From: Labilibaculum sp.
GTDB lineage: Bacteria; Bacteroidota; Bacteroidia; Bacteroidales; Marinifilaceae
Length of the DNA stretch: 25,474 nt
Reading direction: 5' to 3'
Assembly: GCA_016743925.1 (NCBI GenBank)
Contig: JADGFH010000009.1
Coordinates: 1-25,474 of the forward strand
The notes below the pieces were generated by a model, which worked only from the letters and a program-made list of their open reading frames with translations, had not been told where the DNA came from and searched no databases. Of this stretch, positions 15,925 through 24,620 are shown one piece after another (position 1 is the first letter of the stretch; each line of letters opens with the position of its first letter). Position numbers and translations under genes: made by a program.

Positions 15925-16135
15925 AAAGAGATATCTTATTTTATTACTAGCTATCCTATTTATGCTGATAGGTCTTGTAGTCGCTATTTATACGCCTAGC
16001 TATAAAAATCCAAGTGGCATGTATAACCTACTGGAATATATCGCAGATACGTTCTCAAATTTAACTATTGGAGCAGTTTTGTTATTTATCCTAATGCCAA
16101 CTATCGCAAAGTTGAAACAAAATAACAAAATGTAG
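15905..16135 (+). CDS. Small two-helix membrane protein
   Basis: A 76-aa protein with a basic start (MMKKQTKKRY), a membrane helix at about 11-29, a short loop, and a second helix at about 52-67, ending in a basic tail. It overlaps the last codons of the preceding membrane-protein gene in another frame, which supports coupled translation and probably a joint function. A second ATG three bases downstream (15908) is an equally good start. No family is recognised. Confidence 0.55.
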   Translation: MMKKQTKKRYLILLLAILFMLIGLVVAIYTPSYKNPSGMYNLLEYIADTFSNLTIGAVLLFILMPTIAKLKQNNKM

Positions 16136-16172
16136 CCTACCCAATAAAGTGACTGTTCAGAAAAATTAACCC

Positions 16173-16191
16173 ATGCAAGCCCTACTTGCAT
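16173..16191 (+). terminator. Short hairpin after the membrane-protein pair
   Basis: ATGCAAG/CTTGCAT form a 7-bp stem with a 5-nt loop, 37 bp after the stop. There is no T tract, so termination is doubtful; it may be a leader structure of the next gene. Confidence 0.3.
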
Positions 16192-16222
16192 TCCAATTAT
16201 TAATAATTTAACAAACCCAAAA

Positions 16223-16696
16223 ATGAAAAACAACGATTTAATTCAAGTAACATTCTCAGAAGAAAAATTGACCGAAAACAATGCACATTTAGATGCTCTT
16301 TTGGATTCGGCCAATGAAAATGCACCCGGTTTAACAGCAGAACAACGCTCCACCTATGGTTCGATAAACGAAACCAATAAATTGTTGGTGAATAAAGCAC
16401 GGGCAATTATGCACGAAAACCCAAAGTACATACCCAATTTTGTAAGTGTTGACGAATTTGAGCGGGATTTTAGAGCCAGAGAGGTAATTGAAGAGATGTT
16501 ACGGAAAGTGGATCAGATTCAGCAAAAATTAAACGATACCAAAATATTACTTGATAACGACAACTACCAAGATGTAATGGCCTATTACCGTGCGATTCGT
16601 TACTATACCAACGAACACGATCAGGAAGCCATGCCATTATACAATGAATTAAAACAATTCTTTCCAAATCACAAAAACGTTCAGAAAGAAGAATAA
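16223..16696 (+). CDS. Conserved hypothetical helical protein (157 aa)
   Basis: A soluble, acidic, almost wholly helical protein without signal peptide or cysteine. Recognisable blocks are DLIQVTFSEEKL (5-16), a NETNKLLVNKA segment, then MHENPKYIPNFVSVDEFERD (63-82) and KLNDTKILLDNDNYQDVMAYYRAI. These resemble a group of small unnamed Bacteroidota proteins that share an N.. (P).. VDEF .. LDDT plan, which I know only as hypothetical. It is a single-gene unit with a good terminator 15 bp after the stop. Two broken copies of its 5' end lie at 12477 and 15142, so the gene belongs to a multi-copy family here. The function is unknown. Confidence 0.7.
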   Translation: MKNNDLIQVTFSEEKLTENNAHLDALLDSANENAPGLTAEQRSTYGSINETNKLLVNKARAIMHENPKYIPNFVSVDEFERDFRAREVIEEMLRKVDQIQQKLNDTKILLDNDNYQDVMAYYRAIRYYTNEHDQEAMPLYNELKQFFPNHKNVQKEE

Positions 16697-16710
16697 TCAC
16701 CACTATATGT

Positions 16711-16745
16711 AAAAACGGAACTCAAATTACTGAGTTCCGCTTTTC
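16711..16745 (+). terminator. Intrinsic terminator of the 157-aa gene
   Basis: A 9-bp stem CGGAACTCA/TGAGTTCCG (16716-16724, 16731-16739) with loop AATTAC, followed by CTTTTCT. A run of five A on the other side would allow it to work on the minus strand too. Confidence 0.85.
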
Positions 16746-16837
16746 TCCTTCCTTTTAAATCTTCAAGTACGACATTCCCCATTACAAACTCAATTTCACT
16801 GCCTTCTTTAGCTTCAATTGAGTATCGAAGCTCATAA

Positions 16838-17029
16838 ATCGAGTATCAAGACACACTTCCTGTTAAAAAAGTCACGACCTGCCGTGGTTCGAGGCACGAA
16901 AATCGAGTATCGAAACACGCTTAGTCCTAAAAATGCCACACCACACCGTGGGTCAACCTAGCCTAATCAAGTATTGAGGTACACTTTCGCTTAAAAAATT
17001 TGAGCCAACAGTGCTTCTATACTCAATTC
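16838..17029. repeat. Three degenerate 64-bp tandem repeats
   Basis: Units start at 16838, 16902 and 16966, exactly 64 bp apart. Each opens with ATCrAGTATyrA.. and ACrCTT, has a TAAAAA run about 26-32 bases in, and units 1 and 2 share CCGTGG. The rest has diverged. A further partial piece (TTGAGTATCGAAG) lies just before, at about 16818. There is no coding frame through it. Confidence 0.65.
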
Positions 17030-17156
17030 CACCTAAAAGTTTTAGCTTCGAACCTAAAAGATTATTGTTTAGTGAATAAGAGATGAATTACAACATTTGA
17101 ATCATTTGTAAACCAAATCAGCTCTTCACTAATAATGTCACAATTCATCTATACCT
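17030..17156. other. Non-coding stretch with an inverted repeat
   Basis: No gene is seen. AGATGAATT (17081-17089) and AATTCATCT (17142-17150) form a perfect 9-bp inverted pair, and pairing continues imperfectly inward (ACATT / AATGT). It could be a fold-back relic of a small mobile element. Confidence 0.35.
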
Positions 17157-17194
17157 TAAAAAATAAAAAAGGCTGCCCCTTGCGAGACAGCCTT
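17157..17194 (-). terminator. Intrinsic terminator of the sus operon
   Basis: On the minus strand AAGGCTG/CAGCCTT (17188-17194 with 17169-17175) extends through four more pairs (two G-U) to a GCAA tetraloop, then TTTTTTATTTTTT. It lies about 34 bp past the last lipoprotein stop. Confidence 0.9.
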
Positions 17195-17227
17195 ACTAAA
17201 TCTAATCCTAAAACTAATTAAGGATCG

Positions 17228-18403
17228 TTATTGTACTTGACCTATCAAAGAAATTTCCATCATATTAATAGGTGTAGTGCCTCCTGCAGGAACTGACAAT
17301 ACCCGAACTCGCATATAGCGATAAAATTCATTTCCATCGATATTTGCTGCGGTATTAGGAGATAAACTTGTTGCATCCACCTTTACCCAACCAGCTTCAT
17401 TAGCTTTGGTTTCCCATTCTGCATCAACAGCTGAAACACCAAGCTCATTCGAAGTGTTCGACATCCAAATCTCAATATCATCTGGGAATCTATCATTAAA
17501 ATCAGGTCGAGGTGCCATGCTTATTGATTTTATAAGAGTAGGATTACCCAAATCAAAACTAATCAGTGCAGGATAAGTTGTCGGGTCGGGAGAATGAAAT
17601 CCCGTGTCAGTAGACTCGTCCCATAAGTTACTTAGCACCCAACCATAAGCATCTGGCGTATCGTCAGCGAGTAATAGTCCTGACCATTCACTTTTAGGTA
17701 TTAAATAGTCTAATGGAACAGTATAAGTTTCCTCCGAAGTTTCAAAAATCTCCAATTGCCTTTCATCAAATAAATAGTATGAAACAATTTTAAGCGAACT
17801 TCCTTTTTTAACATCCTCAAGTAATAAACTTTCAACATCAGATGTGAAAATTGTGTCTATTAAAAGATCGCTATTTGTTTGATAAGTAATTTTACTATTT
17901 ACCAAACCGCTATTTGCCGATGACAGACTAAGACTAAGACCATCTTCATCATTTACCATATCGACAATATCTCTATTTGCAAGAGATTGGATATACGCAT
18001 CACCATAAACGAAACAACTGTGATCATTTTTAAGAGAATAATGGCCATTACCATCAGAAAATTGTACCGTCAGATTATAGCTTCCTTGTTGCAATTCTAA
18101 TATTTGAGAAATGGTATCAATTCCATTCTTATTTCTTACGACATCAAACTCTAAGACTTCTTCGTCTGGCGCATAATAAGTAATCGTTCCTTTTTTAATC
18201 AAAGGATCATTACTGATAACCATATTCAGTTTCACCTTTTTGAAACCAACATTCGAGAACAATTCCATAGCCTTACCGACATATTTGGTTTCGCCTCTAT
18301 CTACAAATTCGGCCTGTGTCTCATTCATATCTTCACAGGAATATATAAATACTCCCATAAAAGATAATAAGATCATTATAATACTTCTAAATAATCTATT
18401 CAT
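17228..18403 (-). CDS. Surface lipoprotein with DUF4998 and F5/8 type C (discoidin) domains
   Basis: A 391-aa lipoprotein, last gene of the sus operon. The signal peptide ends in a lipobox at Cys23 (IYSC), followed by EDMNE, an acidic stretch typical of surface-exposed Bacteroidota lipoproteins. Residues about 25-225 correspond to DUF4998, two fibronectin-like beta units common in sus loci. Residues about 245-389 form a discoidin/F5-8C fold, with DDTPDAYGWVLSNLWDE at its start and FYRYMRVRVLS near its end. It probably binds glycan at the cell surface for the SusCD transporter. The substrate cannot be told from the sequence. It starts 12 bp after the previous stop. Confidence 0.85.
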   Translation of the reverse strand: MNRLFRSIIMILLSFMGVFIYSCEDMNETQAEFVDRGETKYVGKAMELFSNVGFKKVKLNMVISNDPLIKKGTITYYAPDEEVLEFDVVRNKNGIDTISQILELQQGSYNLTVQFSDGNGHYSLKNDHSCFVYGDAYIQSLANRDIVDMVNDEDGLSLSLSSANSGLVNSKITYQTNSDLLIDTIFTSDVESLLLEDVKKGSSLKIVSYYLFDERQLEIFETSEETYTVPLDYLIPKSEWSGLLLADDTPDAYGWVLSNLWDESTDTGFHSPDPTTYPALISFDLGNPTLIKSISMAPRPDFNDRFPDDIEIWMSNTSNELGVSAVDAEWETKANEAGWVKVDATSLSPNTAANIDGNEFYRYMRVRVLSVPAGGTTPINMMEISLIGQVQ

Positions 18404-18415
18404 AACTTTAAAACT

Positions 18416-19636
18416 TTATTCAACGATTTGACCAAAAAACTCAATTTCCATCACATGCAAAAACTTCGTACCCGCCCAATTTTCTTTATTAACAAATCGG
18501 ATAAATCGAAATGGCACTACTCCTGCATCAGTAAATTCAAAATCAAATCCTCTTTTTTGAAAATCAATATCTTCTTGAGTTTGCTGTCCTAAAGGTAAAC
18601 CTGAAGGTTTAATAACCGTTCCATTTGTAATTACTTTAGTCCAATCTTTAAAACTCCCGTCTTCATTTAAAGTATTACCAGCCCAAACATCAAATATTCG
18701 TGGATTACCATGTTTATAGTAATATTCTCCTCTACCCTCAAATTTTAAGCGACTCAATTTTGCTTGTACACCCAAATCAATAGTAAACATGTGCAAGTTT
18801 TCTTCCTCATACTCAGAAACTTTTCCATCAGGATCTTTCCATCCTTGAGGTGTATGAAATCCACTACCTTTATTTCCATCGATTAAATTAGATTCCACCC
18901 ATCCCCATGCGCTAGGAGCATCATGTCTTAATTTTACAATTTCATAATCTTCACGAGGTATTGCCTCTTCAAATAATGGCGTAATTTTCGTTACAATTTC
19001 AGGACTAAAATTGTCATAACGATCCCTAACTTTAAAACGCCAGCTTCGTTCAACATTTTCGAAACCTCTAACTGCAAAAAGTCCATCCACAGATGAATCA
19101 TACGTGATATCAGCCAATAGAAATGTAGTATCTACCTGTCCATAAGATAAAGTATCATCAACTTCAACGATTAGGGCAATTGCCTCCCTATCCTCGTTAT
19201 TCCACTTTAACTTTATTCCTCCAAAACCAGGTTCAGCAATAATTGAATTGCTTATTTTTACAACTTGTGAAACCAAAGGCTTAATTTTGATCAGCTGTTC
19301 TTCAGAACGCTCCTCATTATAATTAACACTATACAGCTTAACGTCATATTCAGCCATATCTCCGATTCCTTTTATAACGATCTCATTAGAATGAGTGGAT
19401 GATGCTACAATACGTTCTTGCCCATTATTTAACACTACTGTACCTAAAACATAAGCTAAATTGACATCATCTGGAGCATTATAAGAAATTATTGCTCCAC
19501 CATTCGTATTTTCGACTTGTATATCTGTTACTAACTTTGCAATACCATTCGTTTTGCCATCAGGAGCATGTTCCAACTCGGTACATCCTATCAAACAACA
19601 AAAAACTAACATAATTAATCCATAGTTTTTTTTCAT
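18416..19636 (-). CDS. Surface lipoprotein with DUF4959, DUF5126 and DUF5000 domains
   Basis: A 406-aa lipoprotein. The frame is open to an ATG at 19654 overlapping the susD stop, but the ATG at 19636 is preferred. It directly precedes a proper signal peptide with lipobox LIGC (Cys18), and it shares the context AGACATGAAAA with the preferred susD start. Domain order by pattern is DUF4959 (about 20-105), DUF5126 (about 110-215) and the discoidin-like DUF5000 (about 230-404), which opens with HDAPSAWGWVESNLIDG and holds PRIFDVWAGN. This domain trio is typical of sus-type loci and is thought to bind carbohydrate. It lies between susD and the DUF4998 gene. Confidence 0.87.
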   Translation of the reverse strand: MKKNYGLIMLVFCCLIGCTELEHAPDGKTNGIAKLVTDIQVENTNGGAIISYNAPDDVNLAYVLGTVVLNNGQERIVASSTHSNEIVIKGIGDMAEYDVKLYSVNYNEERSEEQLIKIKPLVSQVVKISNSIIAEPGFGGIKLKWNNEDREAIALIVEVDDTLSYGQVDTTFLLADITYDSSVDGLFAVRGFENVERSWRFKVRDRYDNFSPEIVTKITPLFEEAIPREDYEIVKLRHDAPSAWGWVESNLIDGNKGSGFHTPQGWKDPDGKVSEYEEENLHMFTIDLGVQAKLSRLKFEGRGEYYYKHGNPRIFDVWAGNTLNEDGSFKDWTKVITNGTVIKPSGLPLGQQTQEDIDFQKRGFDFEFTDAGVVPFRFIRFVNKENWAGTKFLHVMEIEFFGQIVE

Positions 19637-19647
19637 GTCTTTATTTT

Positions 19648-21525
19648 TTACCATCCTGGGTTTTGAACTAAATTAGAATTCTTCAACATTGTTTGTTCTT
19701 TTATTGGCCATAAATAGTCCTTCAAACTGAACGTTGGAGCATATAAATCAATTGGAATATAATATTCTTCAGCTGTTTTACTGTCAATATTCCATCCGAC
19801 GATATTTTGATTTAACATTGCATCTATTTTTAACCAACGACGCCAATCCCAATATAACTGTCTTTCATACATTAATTCAACAGCTCTCTCACGTTGAATA
19901 ATTTCACGTAAGCCATTTTGCGAAGCAGGTTTATTTGGATCATTACTGAACTGTGTGTAAGCATTAACAATATCAGGCAAATTATACTTCATCCTAATTT
20001 TATCAACATATTTAATTGCTTCTTCTCTGTTATCTGTTTCATTACAGCACTCAGCATACAGTAAATATAAATCTGTTAATCGCATCACAGGCCAATAATA
20101 TCTTCTAGCAGAAAATGAACCTTTTACAACCGTTTTAGGATGAACTAATTTTTTCGCCCAATAGCCAGTTCCTGAATATTGCCAGTGATTAACTTTTGAT
20201 CCAACCTGTCCACTTTTACATTGTACATACCAACTTCCAGCAGGATCATCACTATCGATACCATGACCATACCAAATAGAGCCATCAAATGCTAATGAGC
20301 CATAAAAACGAGGCTCTCTGTTTAAGTGCATTTTTACTGTTGGATATCCTTTTTTAATATAATAACTATGGTCTTCTGGAGAATTTTCTACAAGATCAAA
20401 ACGATTGCTATAATCGTAAGTTTTATCCTCATTTATAGGTAAACCATTATTACTCAAAAACATTTCTACACTAGCTAAAGTTGGAGAAAATGAACGTTGC
20501 ACACTTTCTGCTACACTAGCACCTACGGTTTCATCCATGATAGGCATGCTCTCGTTTTGTAAGGTATGACCGCTTTGATTTGTATTCGCCCAAATAACTT
20601 CACTATTCAACTCCTCAGTAACAGCTTCACGAATGGATAGTTTATTTAAAGTACTATCGCTTAATGCTACGAATCCTCTATTTATCGGTTCATATAGACT
20701 ATGATATGTATCACATAAAGCAATAGCCTCAGAACATGCTAACTTTGCTTTTTCCCACTTAGTCGGGTCAATAACCTGATTAAAATATGGTTCTTGATTT
20801 TCATCTACGAAATTAACGTATAGTGAGTTGCCATTAAATAAAGGACTTGCTGCTGTAGTTAATATTTTTGCTCGAATAGCTAGAGCTATAGGCTTACTAA
20901 TCCTACCATATTCCTCAATTGGATTAAACATTTGCTCTGGTAAATCCACAATAGCCTCCAATAACAGTTCATCAATATAAGCAAACACGTCATCTACACT
21001 GCTTCGTGATATTTTAACCTCGTCAACACTAGCTCCTACTTCAATATTCTCACGTATTATTGGAATTGGTCCATACATTCGCAGCAACCAAAACTGATAA
21101 TAAGCCTTTAAAAACTTAACTTCTGCCACCCATCGCAATTTTTCAAGATTATCTAAATCAGGCACTTTATCTATATTTTCTAAAAAAATATTTGCATCAC
21201 GTAAAGCGACAAACAGATCTCCATCCCATTCATTATACTTAGGATTAGACACATTTTGCTGCCCCTTCACAAGTGGAAATTGATTTTCGGCCTGATAAGG
21301 ATTAGACCAAGCTTCTCCACTACCTCTCCATGCTGGATTAGAGCCTAAATTAGCCTGAGATGGACAGTAACTATAAATAGTGAACAGGAAACCTTCTGCA
21401 TTATATCTACTATTAAAAGCGATATCAAATGTAGCAACGTTATCTGGCACCACTTCCAAGTATTCACTACAACTGAACGTTGTAATTAGACTTAAAATTA
21501 TTATACTTTTTTTAAATATTTTCAT
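19648..21525 (-). CDS. SusD/RagB family nutrient-binding outer-membrane lipoprotein
   Basis: A 625-aa member of the RagB/SusD family that forms the lid over the SusC barrel and captures oligomers. The longest frame begins with TTG at 21546, but the ATG at 21525 (MKIFKKSIII) gives a normal lipoprotein signal with Cys19 (TTFSC), 10 bp after the susC stop. The N-terminal SusD-like part has LEVVPD.. and LRDANIFLENIDKVPD. The C-terminal RagB part includes YWPVMRLTDLYLLYAECCNE, the family's conserved tetratricopeptide segment, and QRERAVELMYERQLYWDWRR. The length is at the upper end of the usual range. It is functionally tied to susC upstream. Confidence 0.95.
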   Translation of the reverse strand: MKIFKKSIIILSLITTFSCSEYLEVVPDNVATFDIAFNSRYNAEGFLFTIYSYCPSQANLGSNPAWRGSGEAWSNPYQAENQFPLVKGQQNVSNPKYNEWDGDLFVALRDANIFLENIDKVPDLDNLEKLRWVAEVKFLKAYYQFWLLRMYGPIPIIRENIEVGASVDEVKISRSSVDDVFAYIDELLLEAIVDLPEQMFNPIEEYGRISKPIALAIRAKILTTAASPLFNGNSLYVNFVDENQEPYFNQVIDPTKWEKAKLACSEAIALCDTYHSLYEPINRGFVALSDSTLNKLSIREAVTEELNSEVIWANTNQSGHTLQNESMPIMDETVGASVAESVQRSFSPTLASVEMFLSNNGLPINEDKTYDYSNRFDLVENSPEDHSYYIKKGYPTVKMHLNREPRFYGSLAFDGSIWYGHGIDSDDPAGSWYVQCKSGQVGSKVNHWQYSGTGYWAKKLVHPKTVVKGSFSARRYYWPVMRLTDLYLLYAECCNETDNREEAIKYVDKIRMKYNLPDIVNAYTQFSNDPNKPASQNGLREIIQRERAVELMYERQLYWDWRRWLKIDAMLNQNIVGWNIDSKTAEEYYIPIDLYAPTFSLKDYLWPIKEQTMLKNSNLVQNPGW

Positions 21526-21535
21526 GTCTGTTTTA

Positions 21536-24500
21536 TTAGAAATCAATTTTTACGCCTAGATTAAACTTCTTTTGCAATGGATATCCAAGACCATTACCTT
21601 TCATTTCGGGGTCCCATAAATCAAAACCACTCCACTGCATTAAATTAGTGCCACTAACATACACTCGTAAAGATTGCATTCCAGCCCAAGTCTTATTGCC
21701 TCCCTGTAAAGGCTCGAAACCTATTTCAAGTTGTTTTAAACGAAGAAAAGATCCATCACACATCCACCAAGTACTTTGTTGCATATTATTCTCAATTGGT
21801 TTATCACTCAATCTAGGATATAACGCGTATACATTAGGATTATCTTCAGACCAATGGTCATCAGCATATGCTTGTAATAATGCATTCTCAGCTTTTAGTT
21901 CTGGTAAATAATCACCTCTATTTCCATCATCAGAATCTATGAATGGTGCTGTTCTTTTGGGATCAATAAAAAACGAAACTCTTGCCTGTCCTTGAAAAAA
22001 GGCACTTACATCCCATTTTTTATATCCCATACTAAAACCAAAACCATAAGAAATCTCTGGTACATCAGGATGTCCAATTGGCACCTTATCTAAAGAAGTA
22101 ATAACACCATCGTTATTAATATCTTTATATTTTATGTCTCCAGCCATATACTCACCAAATTGTTTTGGGGAATTTAAGACTTCATTTTCATCTATAAATA
22201 ACCGTTCCGCGATATAACCATGATGAACCTTTAGAGATTGACCAACTCTGCTTAACTGAGATGCTCCATATGCACTATAATCAGGCTCCTCAACAACTTC
22301 ATATTTACTAGTCGCATAAGTATAATTAATTCGTCCAGTCAACCAAAAACCTGATGGCCAAAACTTATTAGCATCGATACTAAAATCAATACCTTGACTA
22401 CTAGCCTCACCAACATTTGCTTTCACTGAAGTTTGCAAACCCATAGCTTCAGGAATATAAGATCGGTTTTGTAAAATTTTTGTGCGCTTTTCATGAAAAA
22501 TATCTCCCTTAAATTGAATAGCATCATCAAAGAAATTTACCTCTAAACCTAAGTTAGATTTTGTTGCAACTTCCCAAGTGATATCTTCATTGGCATAACG
22601 ATTAATTTTTATACCATCCCTATGATATCCACCTCTTTCTCCAAATCTAGCTCCTCTGCTACTAGAGTTTAAATCTACTTCAGATAAATAAAAGAATCTA
22701 TCCTCTTTCCTACCAATAGCATCGTTACCTACTAATCCGTAACTAAATCTAGTTTTAAGATGACTAATAAAGCTTGATTTAAACCAATCTTCGTTACTCG
22801 TCAAATAGCCTAAACCAAAACTAGGGAAAAATCCATATTTATTATTTTTACTAAATCGTTCACTACCATTATAACCGAAGTTTAGCTCTGTAAAAATACG
22901 ATCATCATAACCGTAAGTGAATCGTCCAGAAAGACCAAGATTACGGTGAGGCAAAGAAAGTTGTAAATTTGCTGCTTTACCGTCCAATTCTTCTCTAACC
23001 GTACCCACTAATAAAGCACTTAAGGTATGCTTATCAGCAAGCTCAACATTATAGTTCAGTGCAGATTCTAGATACATGTAAGTTTTGATATCTCTTCCTT
23101 TATCATTTGCAACGAAACCTAAAAATTCTTCCCCTCGCTCTTTATTAAGTGGCTCCAATGAATATTCATTATCTACACGATTATACGATCCTATTTTATA
23201 ATAATAAGGCTCAATAGATCGGTTTAATGAGAAATGACTAGTTCGATTAATATTACCTAAGAATCTCCATTTCAAGCCTTCTGCAACAAAATCTAAATCT
23301 TGTTTCAATTCTAATTGAATCATATTTAAACTTTTCGAATAATCTTTATATCCACGTGTCAACTCTGCATAAGGATTTATGTAATTGGCACCATCATCGT
23401 TACCATACATAATATGTTTCACATATTCAGTATCTTCAGTAGGTTCATAATAAGCAGGAAAACGTACTGGATTTGCTCGCATTATCATATTATAGGTCTG
23501 CGTTCCGTTTGCTAATGGACCAGTATAATCATCCAATGTAGTATGCATACGTATAATCGCTTCGGTAGTAGGTGTAAGCGTAATATCTACATTAGATCGA
23601 AGTAAAAAACGATTCAGCTCGATGTTATTATTGTAATTATTCCTACTATCGACATTTAGATTACCATTATCACGTGTATAACTACCAGCCACATAATAAC
23701 GAGCTACTTTACCTCCACCACGAATATTAAAATTGAACTTGTGATTCTTACTATAATCTTCCATCAACAAATCCTGCCAATCGGTACTTGGATATACCAT
23801 CGGATTTAATCCAGCAATAGTATTATCAATCTTATCTTGAGAATAAGGTAGAGGAGCTTCAGGATCTCTAGTTCTACTCGCTTCGATATGTGCCTTTAAA
23901 TACGTTAGAGGATCTGCTAAATCAATTTTCTGAGTAGGCATACTAACATTTTGCTCATAACGTATACTAAGCTTCGCTTTCCCTAATTCTCCCGATTTAG
24001 TGGTGACATATATTACACCATTTGCTCCACGTGCACCATAAATTGCAGTAGAAGTCGCATCTTTCATGATACTGAAACTCTCAATATCATCAGTGTTTAA
24101 CCTTGAAAGATCTTCTGTAGTTAATTCTACTCCATCAATCAAAATTAATGGACTTGCTTCTAGTCCAAAAGTTGTTACACCACGAATAAAGAAATTGGCA
24201 TTATCCGCTCCTGGCTCTCCACTGGTCTGATACGAGACTAAACCTGCAACTCGACCAGCTAAAGCTGTGGTAAAGTTACTTCCTGGCACTTTTAGGTCAT
24301 CTACTTTAATGGATGTCATCGCTCCTACAACGGTTTTCTTCTTTTGACTTCCAAAACCAACAACAACAGTTTCTTCAAGTTGCGTAGCATCCGCTTTCAA
24401 TGTCACATTAATTACGGTTCGTGAATTAATCTGAATCGTTTGCGTACTCATACCCACGAAGGAAAACAGTAAGACATCTGTAGGATTGACTTGAATCTGA

Positions 24501-24610
24501 TAGACTCCGTCGATGTTAGTTGTAGTACCAGTTGTACTATTTGCAACAATTACGTTAACTCCAGGAATTGTTTCATCAGATCCGTCAGTGACAATTCCTG
24601 TTACTGTGAT
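21536..24610 (-). CDS. SusC/RagA TonB-dependent transporter, main part, out of frame with its N-terminus
   Basis: This frame encodes the carboxypeptidase-like regulatory domain (from 24610: ITVTGIVTDGSDETIPGVNV), a TonB-box-like EETVVVGFGSQKK, the plug (SYQTSGEPGADNANFFIRGV, then LILIDGVE and GARGANGVIYVTTKSG), and the full barrel ending NLGVKIDF. The latter fits a C-terminal outer-membrane strand. It imports glycan or peptide fragments with SusD. The first available start in this frame (GTG 24457, ATG 24451) leaves no signal peptide and cuts the first domain, so the frame alone cannot make a working transporter. Joining it to the 24601-25008 frame by a -1 shift at the A8 tract gives about 1157 residues, a normal length for an STN-containing SusC. 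The barrel shows no other frame break. Confidence 0.9.
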   Translation of the reverse strand: MTVTGIVTDGSDETIPGVNVIVANSTTGTTTNIDGVYQIQVNPTDVLLFSFVGMSTQTIQINSRTVINVTLKADATQLEETVVVGFGSQKKKTVVGAMTSIKVDDLKVPGSNFTTALAGRVAGLVSYQTSGEPGADNANFFIRGVTTFGLEASPLILIDGVELTTEDLSRLNTDDIESFSIMKDATSTAIYGARGANGVIYVTTKSGELGKAKLSIRYEQNVSMPTQKIDLADPLTYLKAHIEASRTRDPEAPLPYSQDKIDNTIAGLNPMVYPSTDWQDLLMEDYSKNHKFNFNIRGGGKVARYYVAGSYTRDNGNLNVDSRNNYNNNIELNRFLLRSNVDITLTPTTEAIIRMHTTLDDYTGPLANGTQTYNMIMRANPVRFPAYYEPTEDTEYVKHIMYGNDDGANYINPYAELTRGYKDYSKSLNMIQLELKQDLDFVAEGLKWRFLGNINRTSHFSLNRSIEPYYYKIGSYNRVDNEYSLEPLNKERGEEFLGFVANDKGRDIKTYMYLESALNYNVELADKHTLSALLVGTVREELDGKAANLQLSLPHRNLGLSGRFTYGYDDRIFTELNFGYNGSERFSKNNKYGFFPSFGLGYLTSNEDWFKSSFISHLKTRFSYGLVGNDAIGRKEDRFFYLSEVDLNSSSRGARFGERGGYHRDGIKINRYANEDITWEVATKSNLGLEVNFFDDAIQFKGDIFHEKRTKILQNRSYIPEAMGLQTSVKANVGEASSQGIDFSIDANKFWPSGFWLTGRINYTYATSKYEVVEEPDYSAYGASQLSRVGQSLKVHHGYIAERLFIDENEVLNSPKQFGEYMAGDIKYKDINNDGVITSLDKVPIGHPDVPEISYGFGFSMGYKKWDVSAFFQGQARVSFFIDPKRTAPFIDSDDGNRGDYLPELKAENALLQAYADDHWSEDNPNVYALYPRLSDKPIENNMQQSTWWMCDGSFLRLKQLEIGFEPLQGGNKTWAGMQSLRVYVSGTNLMQWSGFDLWDPEMKGNGLGYPLQKKFNLGVKIDF

Positions 24611-24620
24611 TTTTTTTCCT
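24601..24620 (-). other. A8 tract / A_AAA_AAA slippery site at the susC frame break
   Basis: On the minus strand the zero frame reads CAG GAA AAA AAA TCA CAG TAA. The eight A (24610-24617) form the heptamer A_AAA_AAA in zero-frame phase. A -1 slip, or one added A in DNA or RNA, continues as GAA AAA AAA ATC ACA GTA ACA, giving EKKITVT, the expected start of the next SusC domain. Confidence 0.85.

Noticed and set aside
16838..17029. CRISPR array
   Set aside because: The units are contiguous degenerate tandem repeats without constant repeats and unique spacers, and no cas genes are near.
21536..24457. Reading the 973-codon frame as a complete SusC from its GTG/ATG
   Set aside because: It would lack the signal peptide and most of the first domain, both of which are present just upstream in another frame.
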